47,629 bases of DNA from Polyangiaceae bacterium (GTDB lineage Bacteria > Myxococcota_A > Polyangia > Polyangiales > Polyangiaceae): assembly GCA_029266615.1 (NCBI GenBank), contig JAQSWN010000022.1:1-47629 (forward strand), given 5' to 3'. The notes beneath the pieces are model-generated. The model did no database searches, was not told where the DNA came from, and was given only the letters and a program-made list of their open reading frames with translations. Shown one piece after another: positions 8,384-15,387 of the stretch. Numbering within the stretch: position 1 is the stretch's first letter; every line of letters starts with the position of its first letter. The position numbers and the translations under genes are program-made.

Positions 8384-9582
8384 GCGCCCTCACCTCGACG
8401 CGCTCTTTCCGCGCGGCGCCGAAAGTTGGCCGCGGCGAGAGAGTCGCCGCGTTGCTCATGAAGCAGCGCCAGGTGAATCAAAGCCTCTTGATGGCCTGGG
8501 TCCAAGTACAAGGATTTGTTGAAGCAGTCGATGGCCGCATCCACCTCGCCCTGAACCTTGTGGATGAGGCCGAGCAAGCAGTACGCCTTCGGGCCCGCAG
8601 AAGCTTCGTTGATGTATTGCAGGCAAACCGCGCGCGCTTCTTGAAGCCGACCTGCGTCCGCGAGCTCCGTGGCACGCGCCAGCGACGCGGGTGTCAGCTC
8701 GGCCTTGGGCGCCTTGGCGGTCGCGCCGCTTCCGGTCGTGCGCTTGGCGACGACAGGAGGGAGCTTGCGCTCCGGCGCACGTTTGCCAGGCGCCTCGGCG
8801 CGCTCGCGCGACTGCTTGACGTAGCCGAACGGCGCCGCCTCGGCTTGGCGCGCAAAGCGCGCGTCCATGAGCTCGATCGCCTCCGCGTGCCCGGCGAATA
8901 GGAGCCCGTCTTCCCTAAGCCAGTTCCAGATGTTCGAAAGGGCGCGGGTCCGCGCGGCCGGGTCCAAGTAGATCAAGAGATTACGGCACAGCACGACGTC
9001 GAACGAGCGCGGCTCGAAAAGCGCAGAGTCGAGCACGTTGCCGAGCGCAAACGTCACGGACGAACGAGGCGGCTCCGTCAGCGCCGTACCGCCATCTTTA
9101 GCCTCGAAATAGCCCGGGTGCAGCTGCGCCGACGTACCCCGGAACGAGCCCTTGCCGTACCGACCCCGGCGGGCGTGGGCGAGCGCTCGTTCGCTCACGT
9201 CCACGGCACGGACTTGAAAGCGCGTCGGCGAAAGCCCGGACGCCAGCAGCGCGATCGCCACCGAGTAGGCCTCTTCGCCAGTCGCGCAGGGCAAGCTCAG
9301 CACGCGCACGACGCGGTCACGCCGAGCGATGGGCAGCGCGTGGCGCGCCAGCGCCTTGAACACCTCTTCGTCGCGGAAGAACCATGTCTCCGAGACGACG
9401 ATCTCCTCGATGAGAGCCCGGCGCTCCTCCGGGCTGCGTTCCAGCCGCTGAACGTAGTCCGCGAGCTGGACGAGCCCGGTGTCCCGTAGGCGCGTCTTTA
9501 TCGCGGCGTCGATCGCGCTCGCGCCGATCGAGGCCGGATTGAGACCGATTTCACGGCTGAGGAGGCTCTCGATCCTTTTCAC
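8380..9582 (-). CDS. wspC: WspC-like CheR methyltransferase with C-terminal TPRs
   Basis: This 400-residue protein starts at GTG (9582), inside the 3' end of wspB (32-bp overlap). The N-terminal helical CheR domain contains EIVVSETWFFRDEEVF, typical of receptor methyltransferases. The SAM-binding core follows with LSLPCATGEEAYSVAIA and FDVVLCRNLLIYLD. A Lys/Arg/Pro-rich linker (about 265-300) leads to two or three tetratricopeptide repeats (about 300-395, e.g. AYCLLGLIHKVQGEVDAAIDCF). CheR methylates glutamates in the receptor signalling domain using S-adenosylmethionine, opposing the CheB encoded in this operon. TPR-bearing CheR is characteristic of WspC. The receptor has no visible C-terminal pentapeptide tether, so the TPRs may serve docking. 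Confidence 0.94.
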   Translation of the reverse strand: MKRIESLLSREIGLNPASIGASAIDAAIKTRLRDTGLVQLADYVQRLERSPEERRALIEEIVVSETWFFRDEEVFKALARHALPIARRDRVVRVLSLPCATGEEAYSVAIALLASGLSPTRFQVRAVDVSERALAHARRGRYGKGSFRGTSAQLHPGYFEAKDGGTALTEPPRSSVTFALGNVLDSALFEPRSFDVVLCRNLLIYLDPAARTRALSNIWNWLREDGLLFAGHAEAIELMDARFARQAEAAPFGYVKQSRERAEAPGKRAPERKLPPVVAKRTTGSGATAKAPKAELTPASLARATELADAGRLQEARAVCLQYINEASAGPKAYCLLGLIHKVQGEVDAAIDCFNKSLYLDPGHQEALIHLALLHEQRGDSLAAANFRRRAERARRGEGA

Positions 9583-10045
9583 CGGCGGTGATCCTCATGA
9601 CGGTGGAGGGGGATGGGAGCGCAAGTCCCGACGCGTGCAGAATGGCGCCGGGCTCTAAAAATTGCAGCGGCTCCCCCGCTTCGATCCGCACCTCTCCGAA
9701 GTAGGGGAGCGACGCCACCTTCGCACAAGCGGGGAGCGTCTCGGCCAGGTGTCGGGCCTCGGTCATGTGCTCGGCCAAAAGCCCGATCGTGCGCTGGGTG
9801 CCGTCCGAAAGCGCGGAGCGGACGAGCGCGATGCGGCTGCTGAGCCGCGCCGGACATCGGTAGCCGCCGACGAGCTGACACAAGTCCACGACCGGCGTGA
9901 GCTCTCCCCGGTACGCGAACACGCCGCGCAAGCACGCCGCACCCTGCGCGAGCGGCCGCAGCTCCACCTCCGGGATGACCGCCACTACGTCATCGCAGCG
10001 GAGCGCGTACGCAGAGCCTGCGATGCGAAACGTGACGACCAGCAT
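9551..10045 (-). CDS. wspB: WspB-like CheW coupling protein
   Basis: This is a 164-residue protein made almost entirely of one CheW domain. It opens with the strand VVTFRIAGSAYALRCDDVVAVIP and contains RGVFAYRGELTPVVDLC, the usual CheW signature. It is the second gene of the operon: its ATG shares one base with the wspA stop, and wspC starts within its last 32 bases. By family knowledge it scaffolds receptor and kinase. The presence of two distinct CheW genes flanking cheR is the wspB/wspD arrangement. Nothing unusual is seen apart from a Pro-rich C-terminus. Confidence 0.9.
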   Translation of the reverse strand: MLVVTFRIAGSAYALRCDDVVAVIPEVELRPLAQGAACLRGVFAYRGELTPVVDLCQLVGGYRCPARLSSRIALVRSALSDGTQRTIGLLAEHMTEARHLAETLPACAKVASLPYFGEVRIEAGEPLQFLEPGAILHASGLALPSPSTVMRITAGEKDREPPQP

Positions 10046-11550
10046 CAGGCGCCCGCGTGAGGGGCGGTAGACAGCTCTTCACGTAAGCCAGAGACGACGT
10101 CCCGCAGGCTCTCGGTGGCGCTGTTGAACTCCTTGAGCGAAGCCGCGGTTTGGCGCGCGCCGTCCGTGAGTTGCGTCATGGCGTCACTGATTTGCGAGGC
10201 GCCTTGGGACTGACTCCGCATGCCCTCGTTCAAGGATTCGATACGGCCGTTCAGCTCCTGGACCTGTTCGATGATTTGCCCGAGCTGCTGGTTGATCGTG
10301 CCGACCGCCTCGACGCCGTGGCGGACTTGCTCCGTGAACTTGTCCATCTCCATCACGCCGGCGGAGACGGCCGCCTGCATGTGGCGAACCATCTGCTCGA
10401 TATCCAGCGTCGCGACGGCGGATTGGTCCGCGAGGCGGCGGATCTCGCGCGCCACGACGAGGAAGCCGAGCCCGTATTCACCCGCCTTTTCCGCTTCGAT
10501 GGCGGCGTTGACGGAGAGCAAGTTGGTCTGGTCCGCGACTTTGGTGATGGTCGTCACGACCAAGTTGATGTCGTTGGCTTTTTCGCGGATGACGGCGAGC
10601 TTGGACGAGATGGAGCTGGTCGCGCCGGAGAGCTGGCGCATCGTACCGTCCATTTCGTCTAGCCCCGCGCGGCCGTTCTCGGCGAGGCTGGCCGCGTTGG
10701 ACGCGACCCCGCTCACTTGCTCCAGCGTCGACTGCAGCTCTTGGCTGGTGGCCGAAATTTCCTTCACCGCCGCCGCAATCTCCGTCGTGGAAGCGGAGTA
10801 GCCAGTGACCGTCGCCTGCTGCTCTTTACTCGTCGCGGCGATCTGCGTGGCCGTAGACATGAGCGCCACCGACGAGCGTTGCAGGCGGGTCACGAGGGAG
10901 CGAACGATGAGCCACGCGATCCAAAGAACGAGGGCGACGATCACCCCCGCTAGGGCGATGAGCGTCGTGGAGCTGCTCGAAACGAGCTCCGTCGCCGCCC
11001 TCTCGTGGGCGAGATTTTGGGCCGTGGCCAGACGCACGACCTCGTCGATCGCGGCGCGGTGCTCCTCGTAGCGGTCCAGCAGCTTGCCGTGGGCGAGGTC
11101 CTTGGCTCGCGCCGCGTCTCCCGCGAGTAACGCGGGCACGAGCTCGCGGTCGCGAATCTCGTAGAAGTCCATCGCCGGCCGGTAGGACTGCGCAACCATG
11201 TAATCTTTCAGGCGGCCACTCGCGAGATCCTCCACCCAGAACGCCTGCCGCTCCTCGTACTCACTGCGTAGCTTCTTACCGCGCTCGATGTAGGAGACGA
11301 CCTTACTCTTGTCCCCCTCCTCCACCATCAAAAGCACGAGCAAGTAGGATTCGATGACGTACTTCGGCGGCGGGAGGACATCCGCGATCACGTCCTTGCC
11401 TTGGATGATGTCCAGGTAAACGGGGCCGTTCACCTTGACTTTGCCCAGCGTGTGCCAGGCCACGCCCGTGATTGCGAGCAGCCCGAGCATGAAGACAGTG
11501 ACGAGGAGCGACAGTTTCGAGGAGAGTCTGAGACTAGCGAAACGACCCAT
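10045..11550 (-). CDS. wspA: WspA-like methyl-accepting chemotaxis receptor
   Basis: This 501-residue inner-membrane receptor is the first gene of the operon. I chose ATG at 11550 because MGRFASLRLSSKLSLL leads directly into the first membrane segment (about residues 12-34); longer starts add an unlikely leader. A periplasmic domain of about 150 residues with many charged helical stretches follows, then a second membrane segment (about 193-217). The long cytoplasmic coiled coil carries the hairpin AAIEAEKAGEYGLGFLVVA, close to the WspA-type tip. No clear HAMP domain or CheR-docking pentapeptide is visible. In Pseudomonas, WspA senses surface contact or envelope perturbation; the same input here is inference. 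Probable methylation sites are Gln/Glu pairs in the helical bundle. Confidence 0.94.
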   Translation of the reverse strand: MGRFASLRLSSKLSLLVTVFMLGLLAITGVAWHTLGKVKVNGPVYLDIIQGKDVIADVLPPPKYVIESYLLVLLMVEEGDKSKVVSYIERGKKLRSEYEERQAFWVEDLASGRLKDYMVAQSYRPAMDFYEIRDRELVPALLAGDAARAKDLAHGKLLDRYEEHRAAIDEVVRLATAQNLAHERAATELVSSSSTTLIALAGVIVALVLWIAWLIVRSLVTRLQRSSVALMSTATQIAATSKEQQATVTGYSASTTEIAAAVKEISATSQELQSTLEQVSGVASNAASLAENGRAGLDEMDGTMRQLSGATSSISSKLAVIREKANDINLVVTTITKVADQTNLLSVNAAIEAEKAGEYGLGFLVVAREIRRLADQSAVATLDIEQMVRHMQAAVSAGVMEMDKFTEQVRHGVEAVGTINQQLGQIIEQVQELNGRIESLNEGMRSQSQGASQISDAMTQLTDGARQTAASLKEFNSATESLRDVVSGLREELSTAPHAGA

Positions 11551-11626
11551 AAAGCGACCTCGGCAAGTAACGATCCCAGCTATGCTTGGGGCCGCCAGTA
11601 GAGCGGCCTCCCACCAGCGCCCGTAA
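11551..11626. promoter_or_regulatory. Divergent control region between wspA and wspR
   Basis: This 76-bp interval separates the divergently transcribed receptor operon and the diguanylate cyclase gene. It is the only space available for both promoters unless they lie inside coding sequence. I see no strong -35/-10, sigma-54 box or ribosome site beyond a weak purine stretch. The call rests on gene geometry. Confidence 0.5.
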
Positions 11627-12685
11627 GTGTCCACGTCGGAAGATCCCTCGAAAACAGGGTCCAATGCCCAACGCGCCGAGCCACGCTCGGTGGTCCTATT
11701 GGTTGATGATCAGGCCATTGTAGCCGAGGCGCTTCGGCTGATGCTCGCAAATCAGCCGGACATCGAGCTCCACGTCTGCGCGGACGCGGCGCGCGCGCTG
11801 CCGATCGCGCGAGAGATTCGGCCCACGGTCATCCTCCAGGACCTGGTCATGCCGGAGGTCGACGGCTTTACCCTCGTGCGCTTCTTCCGAGCGGATCCAA
11901 GCCTCGCATCGATCCCAATCATCGTGCTTTCCTCCAAGGAGGACCCACGCGACAAGAGCCGCGCGTTCGAGATCGGCGCCAGCGACTACCTGGTGAAGAT
12001 CCCGGATAAGATCGAGCTCATCGCGCGCGTGCGCGCCCACTCGCGAAGCTTTCTGGCGCAGCTCGACCGTGACGAAGCTTACCGGTCACTGGCGGCCCTC
12101 AAGCACCAGCTAGAGGTGAAGAACGCGGAGCTGTCTCGGCTTTCGACGGTGGACGGGCTCACGGGCCTCGCCAATCGGCGCCGCTTCGACGAGGTGCTCG
12201 ACCAGGAATACCGCCGCGCGCGACGCGAAGGTGCGCCCCTGGCGCTGATCATGACGGACGTGGACTACTTCAAGAAGTACAACGACACCTACGGGCATCA
12301 GGGCGGGGACGAATGCTTGCGTAAGGTCGCGGCCGTGCTGGCTCAGGCCGCTCGCCGGCCCGCAGACTTGGCGGCGCGCTACGGTGGAGAGGAGTTCGCG
12401 CTAGTGCTTCCCCACACGACCGCGGAAGGAGCTGCGATAGTCGCGGAAACGTTGCGCTCCAGCGTCGAGGCGCTGAACCTCCCGCACGCCGCTTCCGGCG
12501 TAGCCGGGCACGTCACGCTGAGCCTCGGCGTCGCGGTCGCGGAGCCGAGCGAAGCCGAGCTGTCCCCGCAAGCATTGCTCAAGAGGGCGGACGCGGCGCT
12601 GTACCAAGCCAAGCGCGGCGGGCGAAACCGCTTCGTCGCGCAGGGCGGAGCCACCGACGCGGCGAGCGAAGCCGCGCCGCATTGA
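11627..12685 (+). CDS. wspR: WspR-like response regulator diguanylate cyclase
   Basis: This 352-residue protein starts at GTG. Residues about 20-140 are a receiver with Asp72 (ILQDLVMPEVDGF) and Lys124 (YLVKIPD). A coiled stalk (about 142-172) joins it to a GGDEF domain (172-340) with active-site GGEEF at 253-257. An RxxD inhibitory site (RPAD, 244-247) lies just upstream, so product inhibition by c-di-GMP is expected. The order, stalk and sequence around RSVVLLVDDQA, RPTVILQDLVMP and LAARYGGEEFALVLP strongly resemble Pseudomonas WspR. Phosphorylation by WspE would trigger oligomerisation and c-di-GMP synthesis, promoting surface attachment. It is divergent from the operon here, whereas in Pseudomonas it is the last gene of the same operon. 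Confidence 0.95.
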   Translation: MSTSEDPSKTGSNAQRAEPRSVVLLVDDQAIVAEALRLMLANQPDIELHVCADAARALPIAREIRPTVILQDLVMPEVDGFTLVRFFRADPSLASIPIIVLSSKEDPRDKSRAFEIGASDYLVKIPDKIELIARVRAHSRSFLAQLDRDEAYRSLAALKHQLEVKNAELSRLSTVDGLTGLANRRRFDEVLDQEYRRARREGAPLALIMTDVDYFKKYNDTYGHQGGDECLRKVAAVLAQAARRPADLAARYGGEEFALVLPHTTAEGAAIVAETLRSSVEALNLPHAASGVAGHVTLSLGVAVAEPSEAELSPQALLKRADAALYQAKRGGRNRFVAQGGATDAASEAAPH

Positions 12686-12930
12686 AGCCTCGAGCGTCGC
12701 TCCACGGCGTCGCGCATGTCGTCGACCCGCTGCCGCGAAGGCGGGCGTGACCCCATACGTGTGTCGCGAATGTTTCGAGGACGCAGGCAGCCAGTATGAC
12801 AGTGTGATGGAAGCAGCGTTGCTGTGGTGCAATTCCGAGTCGCGCGCCGCGAATCGGTTTGCACTTTCGCCACACGGGGCAGACTATCGGACGCTAGAAA
12901 TCATCGTGCGTCGAGCACGAGTAGCCAAGC

Positions 12931-14889
12931 ATGAGCTCCCAAGGCGCCGCATCGAGTAATTCGAGCATCTTCCCCGGTGCGACCATCTCCGGGCGCTTCC
13001 GTATCGATCGCCTGCTCGGTCGCGGTTCCATGGGCGCGGTGTGGCTAGCACGCCACCTCACGCTGGACGTCGACGTCGCGGTGAAGTTCATCGACGCCGC
13101 GTTTCGCAACGAGCTGGATCATCGCGCGCGCTTCGTGCACGAGGCGCAGTCCGCCGCGCGCATCAACAGCCCCCACGTCGTGAACGTGCTGGACTTCGGC
13201 GAGGACGGCGGCCGCCTCTACATCGCCATGGAGTACCTGGTCGGTGAGGATCTGGGCAGCTTCCTGGATCGCGGCAATCGACTCTCTTTGGACGTGACTG
13301 CGCGCATCGTGGCCCACGCTTGTCGCGGCCTCGGCAAAGCCCACGCCTTGGGCATCGCCCATCGCGACATCAAGCCTGAAAACCTCTTCTTGTGCGGCGA
13401 CGCCGAGGAAGAAGGCTTCGTGCTCAAGATCTTGGACTTCGGGGTCGCGAAGACCACTCACCGGGAAGCGTCGTTCACCAGCACCACCGCGGGCCAGCTG
13501 ATCGGGAGCCCCGCGTACATGAGCCCCGAGCAAGCGCGCGGCTTGCCGCAAATCGACGGGCGGTCGGATCTCTTCTCGCTGGCGGTGGTGGCGTACCACT
13601 CACTCACGGGAGTGACACCGTTCGGCGGGGACTCGTTGGCGGAGCTCCTCTTCGACATCATCGGCGGCGATCCGGAGCCGCCATCCCGGCGGGTTGCGGG
13701 CTTGCCCCCGGCTCTGGACGCATGGTTCGAGCGCGCGCTCGACAAGGATCCCGCCAAGCGCTTCCCCTCTGCGAAGGAGATGTCGCACGCGTTCTACAAC
13801 GCAATCGGCCACCACGCGTCGTCCGCCACGGATCACCGAAGCGCCAAGACGATGGTCGCGCCGCGGCTCAGCACGTCGCCCTCCCCCTCGCCGAGCGCAT
13901 CACCCCAGTTTCGCAGCAGCCCGCGCTTGTCACTTCCGAGCGGCGTGAACCTGAGCGCGTCCAACCAGACCTCGACGCCGGGGGTTTCGGCCGCGCTCGC
14001 CCAAATGGGTGAAGTGGGGAGCGTGCTGGGCGTCTCGCTCGTGAGCCCGGAGCTGAAAACGGTGGCGCACCACAGCGCAGCGGGAATGGCCGCCCACACC
14101 TTCTCGGACGCCGCGCAGCTCGCTCTGGACGCGCTCGGCACGTTCGAGAATCTCGAGTCTTCGGCTTACCAGGCGCTGGCTCTGTATTACGAGAGCGCGT
14201 GCGTGGTGGTGCGCTGGGTGGAAGGGCACGTCCTGTTGGTCATCGGAACCGAGCAGGTGCATCCAACGGTGCTCGCGGTCACGCTCAACACGGTGGCGGG
14301 CAAGCTGCAAGCGCTCGCCAAGCAAGGCGGTGGAGCCAAGAGCGCGTTCAGAGCCACGCTGTCGGCGCGACAATCCGTCTCCGCGGCCGCGACCGCCATC
14401 GAGGCCCCTCCTCAGGCGAGCGACCCGGTGCCGGATTACGTGCTATCGCAGCTCGGGCAACTGTTCGCGAAGCCGCTCGGCGCGCTGGGGCGGCTCGCGT
14501 ACCAACAACGCCTGAAGGCAGTGAAGCCGACGTACGCGACGTACACGGACTTCGTCCAGCGCCTGGCTGCCAGCATCGACGACGCGTCGGCGCGCGATGT
14601 CTTCTCGCAATCCGCTCTCGCGCTCCTGGCCGACGTGCTCCCCCCCATCATGGCCCGCTCGGAGGCATCCGCCGCGCTGCAGCCCCTCGGCGCGCTACGC
14701 CCGCCGGTCCCACCTCGACCGGCTCCGCCGCCGCCCAAGGCGCCCGCACCTCCCTCGCCTCCCGTGACCTCGACGTCGTCCACGGCCCCCGCGCCGTCTG
14801 CGCCGCCCCCTCACGCCGCCGCAGGGCCTCCGGGAAAGAAGAAGCGCGTCATCATCTATCGCGGCTCCAAGATGGAGGTCGACGACTGA
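12931..14889 (+). CDS. Hanks-type Ser/Thr protein kinase with Pro-rich C-terminal region
   Basis: This 652-residue protein has no membrane segment, so it is a cytosolic kinase. The kinase domain (about 22-290) is complete: P-loop GRGSMGAV (30-37), Lys52 (VAVKFI), Glu71, catalytic HRDIKPEN (144-151), DFG (169-171) and the activation-loop end GSPAYMSPE. A Ser/Pro linker (about 305-350) leads to a globular region (about 365-560) that contains an alternating beta/helix stretch (ACVVVRWVEGHVLLVIGTEQ), possibly roadblock-like. A Pro-rich segment follows, and a basic tail ending RVIIYRGSKMEVDD. The ATG at 12931 follows a 245-bp gap in which I see no gene. The gene three bases downstream is probably its partner. 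The substrate is unknown. Confidence 0.93.
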   Translation: MSSQGAASSNSSIFPGATISGRFRIDRLLGRGSMGAVWLARHLTLDVDVAVKFIDAAFRNELDHRARFVHEAQSAARINSPHVVNVLDFGEDGGRLYIAMEYLVGEDLGSFLDRGNRLSLDVTARIVAHACRGLGKAHALGIAHRDIKPENLFLCGDAEEEGFVLKILDFGVAKTTHREASFTSTTAGQLIGSPAYMSPEQARGLPQIDGRSDLFSLAVVAYHSLTGVTPFGGDSLAELLFDIIGGDPEPPSRRVAGLPPALDAWFERALDKDPAKRFPSAKEMSHAFYNAIGHHASSATDHRSAKTMVAPRLSTSPSPSPSASPQFRSSPRLSLPSGVNLSASNQTSTPGVSAALAQMGEVGSVLGVSLVSPELKTVAHHSAAGMAAHTFSDAAQLALDALGTFENLESSAYQALALYYESACVVVRWVEGHVLLVIGTEQVHPTVLAVTLNTVAGKLQALAKQGGGAKSAFRATLSARQSVSAAATAIEAPPQASDPVPDYVLSQLGQLFAKPLGALGRLAYQQRLKAVKPTYATYTDFVQRLAASIDDASARDVFSQSALALLADVLPPIMARSEASAALQPLGALRPPVPPRPAPPPPKAPAPPSPPVTSTSSTAPAPSAPPPHAAAGPPGKKKRVIIYRGSKMEVDD

Positions 14890-14892
14890 GTC

Positions 14893-15198
14893 ATGGACAC
14901 GCTTCTCAAGAGCTTGAAGCAGATACATGGCGTCGCGCGGAGCTCGGAAGCGGGCGAGGTGGTGGAGTTCGCGGGCAGCTTCGACGCGGATACACTCTCC
15001 GCGGTGGCCGCCGTGAGCGCAGCGCCACTGAGAGAGATCGGTGACATGCTCGCGGCCGGGCGGCTGGAGCGATGGTACCTCGTGACCGAACAGGCCACCT
15101 ATTACGGAAGTGAGCGAGGCGCCGAACGGCTCCTCGCCGCGGGCGAGCCGCTCAAGAATCCGGAAGCGCTCTCGAAGCAGTTGCAGTCTTCCAAGTAG
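14893..15198 (+). CDS. Small protein of unknown function, possibly roadblock/LC7-like
   Basis: This 101-residue protein is separated by three bases from the kinase gene and is almost surely co-transcribed with it. No signal peptide or membrane segment is seen. The pattern of a helix, strand (GEVVEFAGSFD), long helix (AVAAVSAAPLREIGDMLAAG), strand pair (RLERWYLVTEQATYYGS) and terminal helix is reminiscent of roadblock/LC7 proteins, which in myxobacteria act as partners of GTPases and signalling proteins. That assignment is by secondary-structure feel only. Coupling suggests it binds, or is a substrate of, the upstream kinase. Confidence 0.75.
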   Translation: MDTLLKSLKQIHGVARSSEAGEVVEFAGSFDADTLSAVAAVSAAPLREIGDMLAAGRLERWYLVTEQATYYGSERGAERLLAAGEPLKNPEALSKQLQSSK

Positions 15199-15387
15199 CG
15201 CCGGCTCGGCGCGGGTCCTGCAATGGCGGGCGACCGTGACACGCACCGCTGCTTACCACCGTGACCGAAGTCGACTTTTGCCGGGGTTTCGCGCTGAACT
15301 GCCGTGGCGAAATGGCTACATTGTCGTAAGTCTGATTGCCACGCTCTCAAGTTGTTGTGAGCTGGTCCCTGCGGGAGGGGCGGTTAC

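Noticed and set aside
7722..8459. N-terminal extension of the CheA-type gene
   Set aside because: The frame is open but it is an alternate frame of wspD, Arg-rich and without domain similarity. The GTG at 7721 starts a proper Hpt domain and overlaps the wspD stop.
12747..12959. Short open frame of 70 codons before the kinase
   Set aside because: No ribosome site, overlaps the kinase start and shows no recognisable protein pattern.
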